A DNA stretch of 64,000 bases, taken from assembly GCF_034702125.1 (NCBI RefSeq), contig NC_085857.1:57610426-57674425 (forward strand), read 5' to 3'. How positions within the stretch are numbered: the stretch's first letter is position 1; the number at the start of each line of letters is the position of its first letter. The position numbers were made by a program, and so were the translations under genes. Positions 11,859-23,980 of the stretch are shown here, piece by piece. This stretch comes from Engraulis encrasicolus. Lineage: Eukaryota > Chordata > Actinopteri > Clupeiformes > Engraulidae. The notes beneath the pieces are model-generated. The model had not been told where the DNA came from. It did not search any database and saw only the letters and a list, made by a program, of their open reading frames with translations.

Positions 11859-12816
11859 TCCCCCCGCGCACAGAAGCATGAGCCCCGGACATAGCGAGAC
11901 ATGAATGTGCAGGTAATTGAATAAGTTACCATGTGAAAGGAGACCAAATCCCGGAGACATAGCACCTTCATCAGTTGCTATAGAAAATTATGAGCCCCGG
12001 ACATAGCGACACCCCCCCTCGTTGCGGCGTGCCACCTGTCTATTCATTCATGTTATATCCATCCATTTGACATTAAAGCCCTTGTGTAAATTTCAAACTG
12101 TGTTTGGCGATCTGTGCGATATAGCCTACCAGACCTTCGGCGATAATAGCGCAAAAGCTAAATAAGCCGACATAAATGTCATGTGTGAGTATTTGTGAGA
12201 CACTTTTTATTGGTGTCCAGTGGAAAGCATGCCAAATCACGATAATGGCACAAGAGTTGGCGGCTAAAAGCAGAAAAAAGCCGACATGACTTAGCTATGA
12301 CATCCCAAGTTTAAGTGTAGTGGTGCCCATGATGCCCTGATAACAACAAAAAAGTTATGTTGGCTAAATAACTTTAAAAACACAAACAGAAGTGCCAAGG
12401 TTGCATCTTATGAAATTATGCCATAAGAAAGCCAAACACCCCAAACTAATGCTTAACCATAATTTGCCCAGAATTTAGCGATAAGTCCCCCATGCAGCCA
12501 CATTATTACACAGAGGTTGACCCCGCCTCCGAGCCTCGGCGGTGCTTGATGGCCCATCGAATTCGACGGGCCAGGAAAAGCGGCCCTTAGCCCCACAACC
12601 TGGCCCGGCGGCCATCTTTAGCACCTAGCCCCCTTTTGATGAGATCACCGTCAGCCCCCTTTTGTCCGGGCCAGCCCGGGGCTGGCCCTGCAATGAGACT
12701 AAGGGTAATCTGTAACATTCATTCACTGAGCTATGCTGATGATCATCCAGGATGATCCTATGCATACAGAGGTCACTGCCCCTGCGCCTTATCCAAATAG
12801 CGTACAGTAGCCTATA
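11859..12816. other. Interior of the 10.5-kb element, no recognisable gene
   Basis: AGCCCCGGACATAGCGA occurs twice (about 11881 and 11993) as a short direct repeat. GC-rich patch near 12500-12700. No ORF with a recognisable domain. Confidence 0.5.
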
Positions 12817-15411
12817 TACAGTGAGGAGAATAAGTATTTGATCCCTTGCTGATTTTGTTGGTTTGCCCACTAATAAGGACATGATCATTCTATAATAGTA
12901 ATGATAAAATTTATTCTAATATAGAGAGACAGAATATCAAAAAGAAAATCCAGAAAATGACTTTGAAGAATATATTTTAATTGATTTGTATTCCATTGAG
13001 GAAAATAAGTATTTGACCCCTCTAGTCAAAGAAGACAAAATTACTTGGTGGCAAAGCCCTTGTTTTCTCATACAGAGGTCAGATGTTTCTTTCAGTTAAT
13101 GACAATGTTTGTGGATATATTAGAAAGGATTTTTGTCCGCTTTTCTTTGCAGATCATCTCTAAATCACTTAAGTTGTATGACTGTAGCTTGCCAAATGGG
13201 AGCTTCTGTTCCCTTCACAGGATTAGTATAGGGTTAATGTTTGGAAACTGTCTAGGCCACTTCATGACCTTAATATGCTTCTGCTTGAGCTACTCCTTCA
13301 TTGCTTGGGCTGTATGTTATGGATTATTATCATATTGGGAGGCCAATCCATGACCAATCCATGACCCACCTTCAGTCTAGTGGTGGTGGGAAAGAGGTTG
13401 GCATGCAGCATTGTACGTTTACATGTCTCCTTCCATCCATTTCTTGACGATGTGAAGTTGTCCTGTGTCTTGGCCAGACAAACAACCTCAAAACATAATG
13501 TTACCACTTTCATTTATGATGTTGGAGAAGCTGTTGTTCTTGGGATCATGGGTAGCATTTCTCTTCCTCCAAACACATCGAGTTGTGTTAATGCCAAACA
13601 GTTTGATTTTGGTGTAATCTGATTCCAGCACCTCCCAATCATATCCTAATCCAGTTTGATGTTCATTGGCAAACCTCAGGTGAGCCTGAACAGGTTCCTT
13701 CTGAAGCCGGGGTACCATACATGCACTGCAAGATTTTAATCCGCTGTGGTATCAAGTGTTTCCAATAGTTTTCTTAGTAATTGAGGTCCCAGCTGCCTTG
13801 AGATCATTTCCTAGCTCCTCCCATGCAGTTTTAAGGTGCTTTATCACCTTTTTAGATGCGTCCAGCATCTCTATAACAGGGTCTGTCTGTCCGTCCGTCC
13901 GCCTGAAACGCTTTCATTAAATTTCTGTCCGTCTGAAACGCTTTCATTCAATTGTTGTCCGTCTGAAACGCTTTCTTTAAATTGTTCCTTCCTGTGGCCA
14001 CAAGGCGGCAGACTACGGAGCGAATGCGTGCAAGCATAGCCTTTCTATACTAAACCGGATGCTAACGTTGGCGAAAAGTAGCCTAGCCACAGGCTAACTG
14101 ACAAACGTGAGGCCAACAACTCAGCCGATCGTGATGTACGCCACAAATAGACCAATCGACCTCATATTTAGACACTACAATGTTGATTTCTGCCTTCGAT
14201 TTTCATCAGTTAAGAAATCTAGCGTCGGATTAACACATTATTAAGGTAGTAAAGCGAGTTGCCGCCATGTTTGTTTTCCAGAATCACCCGGGTAGAGAGC
14301 TCACGTGCAGCATTCTGGGTAATTGAGTTTCACGTTATCCTCCTGACTACCAGGGGAAAAAAAGTTTTAAAATCTTTTTTTTACTGTCCCAATTGTTTGA
14401 AGGCAAAAAATGAGATTGACAACATTTTTTTCGAATTTTTATTTTTTATTTTAAAGATTTAATGTGTCCACTACAGTGGACATTGGAAGGCCGTACATTG
14501 AAAATGTACCTTAATTGCTATCAATCAATCTTGATGAAAAAGCACAACAATCAGTTTAATTATTAGTAAATTTGAGCATTTATGAGTTAACAATGAGTGT
14601 TTTATTGGTTTGAGGTGGAAACTGGATGTGTCTGTGACCATTATCATTCATGCAGGTCATCTCAAGTCAAAGCAATTTTGTTTCAAGCAACTGGACTTGC
14701 AGTTGAAGCTTGAATGACATGTGGTCCCTCAACTGAGAACTTTCACCAGAGTTGACTAATTTTATAGTTCTGATGTGTGAAATATGGGTTATTATCTCTG
14801 GAACAAACATGTGTTCATGTCTATAGGATTAATTTAGTCTTAATTTAATTTTTGGTTGAAATATTGTCCTGCAAAGTTCAGACACACATCAGAGTCATGC
14901 TCCACATGGGGCGACAAATGCATCAATAGGAAACGTTCTGCTTGTTCTGATTCTACTTTTCCTGCTTGAAATGAATCCTAAGAGGTCTCTGAATCTTCAG
15001 CATCTTCCTCAAACATCACATCTAGGATTATTTATCAATAATGTGCTGTAAAGTGTCTCTCCTTCTGATTCTGATACTGACTTTCTGACTGGAAAAATAC
15101 TAACAAAATGGAAGATGTCACTACCAATGTCCATTTTAGAGGACATTTCTTTAACGCCTAAATATGGGAATTAAATAATGTTACATTAATTTAGAAATGG
15201 TTTAATTGTACTCTGAAGAGATTGAAATAACATATAAAGATGATGTTTTAAGACAATAATTGCCCACTTTAAAGTATTATGCATTTACTTTCCCTTTAAC
15301 CAAAAGCTGCCTATTTTTAATGGACACCATTTTCCTTAAGAAATAGAAAGTTCCCAAAACCCCACCCCTACACACATGGTATCATTGGAAAGCTCTGGAT
15401 GTCCTCTTTAA

Positions 15412-16854
15412 CCCTCTAGCTACCAGGATTTTTTTTTGAATAGGTCGGAATTCTACCAGGAATTCTAAGGAAAAATTGACATTTTGGTCATATTTTAAAT
15501 AATGTGAAATAACTTCAAAAGAAATGAAAAGTGTCAATTACAAGTTACTTTCATATTAAAGTAGAGAAAACACACTTTCAAATGGTATATCATTTATGGA
15601 TAATTAATTGTTCAGTATTCCCATAGAGTGCCTTTGATGTGGATTAAATGATAAAAATGTGATAAAATCCGATATTATCTAGGCATATCTATCTATATAT
15701 CTATATATTTAGGCCTATCTATCTATCTATCTATCGATCTCTCTATACATCTATCTATCTATCCTTCGTCTATCCATCCATCCATCCAGGGTCAAAGTTG
15801 AACAATGATCATGTGACGACAACAAATGTCGTTCACCCAAAAGTCCTGTTTTCAAGCGGTTTCAAGCGGTATAACTGTAATGGACTACACTAGCTAATAA
15901 TGTTTGAACTAAACCATGCCAAAGTGTAAGGATAACACGTGTAAGGATAACCTTAGAAGTGTCCGCGATAGCAGACAGGACATGAGTGGAGCTGTAAGGA
16001 AGTTTCCCCTCCCAATTTGGCACAGGTAAGACGCGCCAGGCATCACCGAGTTATACGGAATTGAAGTGCTACAAACACCACGTTGGTAAGCTATTATTGG
16101 AAGTTAGCATTCAACTCAACGTCTTCACGCACATTTTTATGAAGGACACGTGGAGTAGTAACAGTCCTTGACTGCTTTGCCAAAGCTGACACGCAAAATG
16201 AGTAGCCTATCATGCTGCGCTTCCAGATGCGCTGTTACGCAGAGCTGTCGCTGTCCGTTGTTCCAGGAAACTAAGATAGTTGGATACCAACATATGGTTT
16301 GACTCTGAAAACACATCGAAGTTTACATGTTTAATATGTAGCGTGTAGACATCGGCTGGACAGTTGTGTTTGCTATTTAGGACCATGGCAGAACTCATCA
16401 CAGTTGAACACCATCTCATAAGCCTAATAAAACAACATGATCTAAACATAGCCTAAATAGTCATAAACATGTGCTGTTGACCATGAAAATAGATCGAAGA
16501 GGGTTGGAAGTTTTCATATTTAGTGTATATTGGTTGTAGAAACAGAATGGTTGTGTTTGTAGCCATCCAATCTCGGACGGCCGTCATTTGAATTCACGGC
16601 AGATTGCCAAATCGCATAAAGCGGCGCATCTCGTAATAAAATCTAAATACTGAAAAATAATATAAACATATAGTTTTTATACTGAAAGTATATCGAGGAG
16701 GGTCTGTAATATTGAGCTAAAGTGTTTGAAAGCTGGAAAAACTGCACGATGACGCCCGTTCAGCCGTATTTTCATATGAAAATATTCCGGCCGGCCGCGG
16801 CCGTTCTGGTACAGATCCAGCCGGACGTTCACGGCCGTTATGGTAGCTAGAGGG
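15412..16854. mobile_element. TTAA-flanked MITE, piggyBac-like
   Basis: Ends CCCTCTAGCTACCA and TGGTAGCTAGAGGG are perfect 14-bp inverted repeats with TTAA at 15408-15411 and 16855-16858. Length 1443 bp, no transposase. A GC-rich palindromic patch (GGCCGGCCGCGGCC) lies near 16789. Confidence 0.85.
15687..15788. repeat. TCTA/TCCA tetranucleotide repeat
   Basis: Imperfect TATC units followed by CCATCCATCCATCC, inside the 15412-16854 MITE. Confidence 0.9.
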
Positions 16855-18789
16855 TTAAAGACTATTGGGAGTTAGCACAGTAGTGTGTATGGGGTGGGAG
16901 ATATTGCAGTTTACAAATGTCCTCTAGAGAGGACAAAAATGAACTGCTGGTAGTCAGGAGGTTATTAATGCACAAAATGTGTGTTTTTAAAAAATAATGC
17001 TGCAGTGAGTTTAAAAAATCAAACCAACTGCCATTTGGAAGGGCAATGGTGCTTTTCGTTGCGCTCAGAGAGAGTACAGGAGAGAACGCGTCTTTCGTAA
17101 TTGCTTTGCAGTCGTGTGCATTTGATAAACTCTGGCACGGAAGTTCACTGCTTTGTGCCTTGACGGTGAAGCTGGTATTGAAAAAAAGTCCATAATTCAC
17201 CTAAAGGGTCAACCCATAAGCGCATGATTCACCCAAACAGTTTTATTTATTTATTATTTGTCGATGTTTAGATTCTTTCCCACATGCACATAATGCTGAA
17301 ATGGCGTGATACTAAAGGTTGTTAGGCCTAATAAATGTCTGGTAATTTGTAATGTAGCCTACTTCATCTAGGCTATGTGAAATTTCAAATCATAGCCTAT
17401 GGTTCTTTTCCAAATCCAAGAATGATGATAAGCTTATTATACCCTAAACTGCAAAAAATAAAGCCATGTCTCGCCATTTTGCTGCCTTGCTGTCTGCCAC
17501 AATATTTGGAGTGTCCATGATGACCAATAAACAAAAAGTACATCCTTGGGGGGCGTTGACAGGCTAGGAGGAGGCCAGGGGGGCGTTTGGGGGGAAAATG
17601 GCATAGTTGGAACTGGCATAGAGGGATGCATCTGTTGTCCGCCTGTCGGCCTTGTTTCTGGTTATTAAATTCCCACAAGGTCAAATCTTGTATGGAACCA
17701 GAGACAGGCCTCAGATTGATGATTGATGATCATTTTGTATGTCCTAAAATTGGGAAGAAATGCACCAACAGTTTGCTCTTTAATATCCAGGAGCCCATTT
17801 CAGCCTTGTTGAGTTCTAAAATCTTGTCACTGACATCCTTTGACAGCTTTTTGGTCTGTCCCATGTTGGCGAGTTAAGTTTGATTGATTGACTGATTCTA
17901 TGGACTGATTCTGCAGATTCAATGTGTCTTTTGTGCAGGTTACTATTAACAGGTGTGTTCAATTCAGATAACAAGTTGATTGGAAGTGCCATTTGATCTG
18001 CGGGATCAGAACTCTTAATGGTTGGCAGGGGATCAAATACTTATTTCCCTCAATTAAATGTAAATAAATTATTATATATTCTTTAGAGTTAATTTCTGGA
18101 TTTTCTTTTTGATATTCTGTCTCTCCATATTAGAATACATATAATCATTAACATTAAAGACTGATCATGTCTTTATTAGTGGGCCAACCAACAAAATCAG
18201 CAAGGGATCAAATACTTATTCTCCTCACTGTAGGTCACAGGTGTAGTAAAATAGGCTATATAGGCATATATGTGTACTGAATATGTGTGCTTACCCTGTC
18301 TGAGAAAGGTTTTCACAGACTAAAAAGTCACAGGTACAGTAGATGCAAACACTTTTGGCACTCCAGGCAACAACCTCCCAGTTATTCCGTTTCTTGCTAG
18401 TTATTATTATTACAATATTAGTTACAATATTTACTATATGTTAGGCTTAAAACTACTTTTTTACTTGACCATAATGTATGTGCACAACATGACAGTAATG
18501 GGATGCCACATATTTCTAAATAAATTCAATAATCTATTGAAAATCTATTGAAAATTATCAATATTTTCCATTACTAATTAAAAATTCAAAATGGCCGCCC
18601 CATATGACGCCATAATATGCTAATTAGGTATGCATATTTACTCCCAAAATAAACTTTGGGTCTTCCTCAACATTTTTGTAATTTACAGTTAGGCTCTATC
18701 TGTTACCACTGTCCAGCCACAGCCTGTTGAATATGTGATGCCCAAATCGAGCATTTTCACCAAAATAACATTGGCATTAAAAGGGTTAA

Positions 18790-19298
18790 TTATTTTGTCT
18801 TGGACACATTCAGAGACAAGTTGTTTCCTCTACACCACTCCATGAGGTTGTTTATTATTCTTTCCTGTAAGCTGTTTCATCATTGTTTGTGATTAAACTG
18901 ATAACAGTGGTAGGAGACAGAATGATGAGGCATCTACATTAAAATTTTCTTAATTCATTTGAACTATTGCTGTTAGTCGATTAAAAAAATCCAATTATTT
19001 AGAGTTTGTAATTAATCAATTTAATGAATCACATTTAATCTCGTATGTTATCATCCTCTGTGCCGTTCCCAGTCAACAGGCAAAGTCGAGGTCCAGGTTT
19101 ACTGATGTTTATTTTGTTCACCAAAGCATTCATACGACATGTAGATACATTGAGACACCCTTGAAACACTGTAGAACTAAAAAGACAAACAAAAAACACA
19201 GGACTAAATCATATGCTCTCAAACACCAAAATAATAAAACGTAAACAAAATCAAAATGACAAAAGACGAATTCACATACCACTTTTCCCGCTTGTTGA
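18790..19298. other. Unit backbone: LINE relic remainder and flank
   Basis: 18790-18930 continues the minus-strand LINE relic interrupted at 8305 (reading leftward: TNNDETAY...NVSKTK in pieces). 18960-19298 is AT-rich backbone matching B 34900-35235; TA at about 19011-19012 is the empty site for the unit C element 61580-62765. Confidence 0.65.
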
Positions 19299-19306
19299 CT
19301 AAGAAA

Positions 19307-19731
19307 TAGAGATGTACAGGATCCAAGATCCGGTTCCGGATCCGGCAGGATAATGGGTTTTTTCAGACTATCCGGATCCGGCAGGATCTTAAGCAGTGGA
19401 TCCGGTATCTGGCAGTTACCTAAAAATCAGGATCTGGGGCATCTCTACTTTTTACGTAAGCCTGGGCTTTTCAGTCAGTCTTTCACAACCCCAATCGCTG
19501 CATGGAGTGAAAGCCATTTGGAAGCGGCCGTTGAAGGCAGTGTGGCAGTAAGCCAATGAGTCTTAAAAATAGTTTGCGGCAACGTAATAAAAAGCGCCCA
19601 CGTGTGCAAGTTGGGTGTGTGTTTCAACCCTTTTCGTAGGATCCGGTATCCGGTTCCGGATCCGGCAGGATCTTAATCAGTGGATCCGGTATCCGGCAGG
19701 ATCCTAAAAATCAGGATCCGGTGCATCTCTA
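19307..19731. mobile_element. hAT-type MITE, unit A
   Basis: Termini TAGAGATGTACAGGATCC and GGATCCGGTGCATCTCTA, flanked by the 8-bp duplication CTAAGAAA (19299-19306 and 19732-19739). The interior carries repeated GGATCCGG/CCGGATCC motifs near both ends. 425 bp, no transposase. The B copy is 35244-37323. Confidence 0.9.
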
Positions 19732-20150
19732 CTAAGAAAGGACTTGGAGACTTGAGATTACTCTTCTTAACACATTGACTACCAAATCACTGGAAAACCC
19801 GTTTTTACTTCCCATGTGTTGGCTCCCAAAACTGGAAAACCCGTTTTTGAGTTTTTATAGCATATTTCATAACTAGACACCTCAATGCTTATTGTGTGTG
19901 ATTTTGGGAGCTCTGTGATGAGTAGAACAGACATAGATGACAGTCAAAAGTTTTCTACTAAGAAAGGACTTGGAGACTTGAGATTACTCTTCATAACACA
20001 TTGACTACCAAATCACTGGAATTACTTCCCATGTGTTGGCTCCCAAAACTGGAAAACCCGTTTTTGAGTTTTTATAGCAAATTTCATAACTAGACACCTC
20101 AATGCTTATTGTGTGTGATTTTGGGAGCTCTGTGATGAGTAGAACCACAG
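19732..20150. repeat. Local tandem duplication, 226-bp period
   Basis: The sequence starting CTAAGAAAGGACTTGGAGAC at 19732 recurs at 19958, including the TTAA-type left end (altered to ATAA in the second copy). The duplication crosses the boundary between the hAT duplication and the TTAA element and is absent from unit B. Confidence 0.85.
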
Positions 20151-21183
20151 TGGGTTTACATACAGTGTTGAATCTCGCCCTCAAACCCTTGCCTGCAGTT
20201 CACATAGGGAGCGCTGTCGAGACAGCAGAGCTCATAAGGCTGGCGCTAATAACTGACAATTGTGCTCGCTGTCTGCTGAAACTTGACAATATTACTGTAA
20301 GTTCTGAGAAACCAATGTGGATTTCAATGAAATGTACAATAACATTGGAGTTATGTCCTTCTGATTTCCTACAGCTTTGGCATTTATGAGTCAGACTCCG
20401 CTAGCATCTTGCTAACAAAATTGCTTTACAGCCATCGTGATCACAGCAATGCAGCCGGCCGACCAATCCAAACGCAGTGTGTGAAGTAGGGCTGCACGAT
20501 TATGGAAAAAATCATAATCACGATTATTTTGGTCAAAATCATAATCACGAGTATTCATCACGATAATTGATTTTTGCAGATTTTTTTGAAAATTATAACA
20601 AGATGAAATATAACCAAGAATGAATTACATACGGGATGAGCAAAATAAAATGAATTGTAATAATTATGTAAAGGCAATAGCATGAAACTTAAGTGGACAG
20701 ATTTCAGGCCAGAAACACCAGCCTGTCAGTATGTTCTGGCTTCAAGGACGCTCTCAAAAGTAGGTCACTATTGCCACGATTAAATCACGATTAAAATCAT
20801 GAGTTCGATTTCACTATGTTATCACGATTTTGATTATTTTTCGATTAATTGTGCAGCCCTAGTGTGAAGCCACTCGTGACGTCATATTGACAATAAAGAC
20901 GTATTTTACAAAGATCCAGCAAGTTTAAACATTCAAACCAACTGCTCTTTGAAAGGATAATCTATCCTGCCTTTTGGAAAAATAAAATGAAACGATGATA
21001 CCAATTCTCTATCCAAAGCAATGGCAGCATCGTGGTTGAGCTCCATGGGACCCCATTCATTTCAACAGCCTCTGCGCTCCTTGGCGCTCCTCTGCGCTGT
21101 CTGGATGGCGCCACTTAGTGGACAGTACCACCCGGAAAAAGTAGCGAGATTCCTCTCTCGTACTACCCATAAACTCTCTCTGG
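20147..21183. mobile_element. Inserted element with imperfect terminal repeats, unassigned
   Basis: Absent from unit B, where TAGAAC (about 37514-37519) is single; here TAGAA/TAGAAC occurs on both sides. The left end CCACAGTGGGTTTACA resembles the inverse of the right end (CCAGAGAGAGTTTATG). An internal ATCTCGC motif is shared by both subterminal regions. It holds a hAT MITE at 20487-20861. Confidence 0.6.
20487..20861. mobile_element. hAT-type MITE TAGGGCTGCACGATTA
   Basis: Left end TAGGGCTGCACGATTA and right end AATTGTGCAGCCCTA, with the 8-bp duplication GTGTGAAG (20479-20486 and 20862-20869). It is rich in ATCACGATTA motifs. 375 bp, noncoding. Confidence 0.92.
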
Positions 21184-22223
21184 TAGAACAGACATAGATG
21201 ACAGTCAAAAGTTTGTGTCATCATCTGGACATTTTAATCACAACACCAGGATCGGCGCCAACCCAAGAATATTTTTCATAACTGTAGCCTACTGTATGGA
21301 ACTGTTGGTCTGCGTCGGTTATGTCACTGTTGTGCCCTTCCACCTCTCTGTGTAGCCTACACTTTGCCAAGTGTCTGCAATGCTGTCATCTTTATAAACA
21401 CAAGGATCGTGTTTGTATGTTGTTTCCTTAGTGCTACAGTAGGCTACAGTCAGCGTCCACTCTATGGTGCTTTATATTATGGTTCACACAATTTTTTTTT
21501 TATTTTACCTTTATTTTACCAGGGAAATAAAATCACATTGAGAATAAAATTCTCTTTTACAAGTGAGCCCTGGCCAAGGCGGCAGCACACATAACAGTTA
21601 CATTTACAGGACACAGACAAAACAGAACAAATCAATATAGATAAAGAGATAAAATTACACAATAAAAACCATAAAATAATAATCATAAAACAACATTAGA
21701 AGGAGATTAAAATATTAAAAGCAAGTGCAGACAGATTTAAAAGTGCCATTAAGATAGGTTTTAAACTCAGCTACAGACATAAAAACAGCAAGCTTAAGAG
21801 ATTTCTGCAGTTCATTCCAGTGAGTTGGGGCACAATGAATAAAAGCAGTTTTACCAAATTCAGTTTTTATCATGGGGACATTTAAAACAATGTAGCTACT
21901 TGAGTGTAGGTTGTATCCTTGACTGCTAAAAGATAAAAAGGCTCTGTATATACAGTGAGTCCAATATGTATTTGATCCCTTGCTGATTTTGCCCGTTTGC
22001 CCACTAATAAAGACATGACCAGTCTATAAATTTATGATAATATGTATTCAAACATGGAGAGACAGAATATCAAAAAGAAATTCCAGAAAATAGCTTAAAA
22101 TAATATATTTTAATTTATTTGTATTTAATTTAGGCTAACAAGTATTTGACCCCTCTAGCTAAAGAAGATAAAGTGCTTTGTGGCAAAGCCCTAGTTTTCT
22201 AGCACTGAGGTTAGATGCTTCTT

Positions 22224-23190
22224 TTAGTTAATGACAATGTTTGTGCATATAGTAGAAACTATTTTTGCCCATTTTTCTTTGCACATTATCACTAAAACAT
22301 TAATAGTTTGTGGCTGTATCTTGGCAAATGGGAGGTTCAGTTCTCTCCATAGAATTACTATAGGGTTAATATTTGGAGACTGTCTAGGCCACTTCACGAC
22401 TTTAATATGCTTCTTATTGAGCCACTCCTTCGTTGCTTTGACTGTATGTTGTGTATTATTGTCATGTTGGGAGATCCAAAAATGGCCCACCCTTCAGTGT
22501 AGTGGTGGAGGGAAGGGCGTTTGCACTCAGGATTGCACATTACATGTCTCCCTCCATCCATTCATTGACGATGTGAAGTTGTCCTGTGCCTTGGCCAGAC
22601 AAACACCCTCAAACCATAATGATACCACTTTCATGCATGATGGTGAGGAGGGTGTTCTTGGGATCTTAGACAGCAGTACTCTTTCTCAAAACACATTGAA
22701 TTGTGATAATGCCAAACAGCTTGATTTTGTTTTCATCTGACTACAGCACCTCCTTATCATATCCAAAACCAGTCTGATGTCCGTTGGCAAACCTCAAGTG
22801 GGACTGCGCAGGTTCCTTCTGAAGTAGAGGTACCATGTGTGCACTACAGGATTTTAAACCTCCGTGGCATTAAATGCTACCAGTAGTTTTCTCAGTGATT
22901 TTGGTCCCAGTAGCTTTGATATCATTGCCTAGCTCATCACGTACAGCTCTAGGGTGATTTCTTTCTGTTCTCATGATTATCAAATCCCTACAAAAGGTCA
23001 AATCTTGTATAGAACCCCAGACAGGCTGATGGATAGTCATGCTGTATTCCTCACATTTTGGAAGAAATGCATCAACAGCTGGGTCATTAATACCCAGTCT
23101 CTTTCTTGTGGCTTTGCAGCCCATTTAATCTTTGTTCAGGTCTAAAATCGTGTCCCTGATATCATTTGACCACTCTTTGGTCTTTCCCAT
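22224..23190 (-). pseudogene. Tc1 transposase, broken
   Basis: The start is MGKTKEWSNDIRDTILDL from 23190, followed by a helix-turn-helix-like part (22870-23124) with RKRLGINDPAVDAF and MTIHQP. The DDE part (22224-22490) has WISQHDNNTQHTVKATKEWL and KWPRQSPNINPIVILWREL, the usual Tc1 block around the second catalytic Asp and the third acidic residue; here the third acidic position (usual NPIENLW) reads IVILW, so it looks lost. Stops and frame changes lie between. Length matches the family's roughly 340 codons. Not functional. Confidence 0.85.
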
Positions 23191-23297
23191 GCTGGTGAGG
23201 TTGGAGTGTGACTGATTCACTCATACTATGGACTGATTCTGCTGATTCAATGTGTCTTTATATCCCCGAAACGCGGAGCGTCGGGGATGTAATGGTT

Positions 23298-23351
23298 TTG
23301 CGTGCGCCGCCGCCGCGTCCGCGTCCGCCGCCGCCGCCGCCGCCGCCGCGT

Positions 23352-23385
<34 letters not shown>

Positions 23386-23388
23386 GTA
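23298..23388. repeat. (CCG)n repeat
   Basis: Nearly pure CCG with a few CGT interruptions near the 5' end of the Helentron-like element; much shorter in copy b (52886-52914). The Pro/Arg ORF across it is an artefact. Confidence 0.95.
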
Positions 23389-23408
23389 AGGTCTTTCGTG
23401 TTAACGCG

Positions 23409-23975
23409 ATAACTTTTGAACGGATGTTTGGATTTGTCCCAGATTTTTTGGGTGAATGCTCCAGGACAGGTTCATGAACTGATTCGAGTTTGGAGGTCAA
23501 CACTTTCAAAATGGCTGAATTCAAGATGGCCGAATTTTTGTTTGGTCCATAACTTCTGACCGGGTGGATGGATTTGTCCCAGATTTGGTGTGTGAATGCT
23601 CTAGGGTAGGTTCATGAACTGAGTCGAGTTGGGAGGTCAACACTTTCAAGATGGCTGAATTCAAGATGGCCGAATTTTTGTTTGGTCCATAACTTCTGAC
23701 CTGGTGGATGGATTTGTCCCAGATTTGGTGTGTGAATGCTCTAGGGTAGGTTCATGAACTGATTCGAGTTTGGAGGTCAACACTTTCAAGATGGCTGAAT
23801 TCAAGATGGCCGAATTATTGTTTGGCCCATAACTACTGACCGGTTGGATGGATTTGTCCCAGATTTTGTGTGTGAATGCTCTAGGGTAGGTTCATGAACT
23901 GATTCGAGTTTGGAAGACAACACTTTCAAAATGGCGGAATTTTCATTTGGCACATAACTTCTGACTGGGTGGATT
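23409..23975 (+). repeat. Minisatellite of about 140 bp, 4.4 copies
   Basis: Unit starts ATAACTTCTGACCGG at about 23409, 23548, 23689, 23829 and 23954. Each holds GTCCCAGATTT, GGTTCATGAACTGA and AAGATGGC phrases. About three units remain in copy b. Confidence 0.92.
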
Positions 23976-23980
23976 GATTT

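Larger units (their letters stand above)
14339..16961. mobile_element. Inverted-repeat element with TTAT target, piggyBac-like
   Basis: Termini CCTCCTGACTACCAG and CTGGTAGTCAGGAGG are perfect 15-bp inverted repeats, flanked by TTAT at 14335-14338 and 16962-16965. The terminus style and 4-bp target fit piggyBac with a variant target. Outside the nested element it is about 1.2 kb with no coding capacity. Confidence 0.72.
13850..17650. mobile_element. Insert of about 3.8 kb inside Tc1 copy 1
   Basis: Delimited by comparison with Tc1 copy 2 (21953-24810), which is continuous across this point near 22960. The edges are approximate because the Tc1 copies have diverged. Its left part has three imperfect copies of GTCCGTCTGAAACGCTTTC (about 13890-13980). 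It contains the elements 14339-16961 and 15412-16854. No gene recognised. Confidence 0.6.
12819..18230 (-). mobile_element. Tc1-like transposon, copy 1, defective and interrupted
   Basis: Ends are CAGTGAGGAGAATAAGTATT and its near-inverse, flanked by TA (12817-12818 and 18231-18232). Its own sequence is about 1.6 kb, the usual Tc1 length; the rest is an insert at about 13850-17650. The transposase is on the minus strand: the N-terminal part starts MGQTKKLSKDVSDKILEL from about 17864, and DDE-domain remains lie at about 13050-13350 with stop codons. It is not functional. It is nested in the 8305-18789 element. Confidence 0.88.
8305..18789. mobile_element. 10.5-kb TTAA-flanked piggyBac-like element with nested insertions
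   Basis: Left TTAA at 8305-8308 is followed by CCCTTTTACTGC; the right end is GGCATTAAAAGGG before TTAA at 18786-18789. The two ends are imperfect inverted repeats of about 13 bp. Unit B has one TTAA (34732-34735) at the same point in identical flanks, which proves a precise insertion. TTAA duplication and CCC termini are typical of piggyBac. Removing the Tc1 element (12819-18230) and the TA element (8673-9903) leaves about 3.8 kb. No transposase was recognised. It inserted into a LINE relic. Confidence 0.88.

Noticed and set aside
23208..23524. Pro/Arg-rich ORF and antisense Gly-rich ORF
   Set aside because: (CCG)n tract inside a Helentron-like element; no coding evidence.
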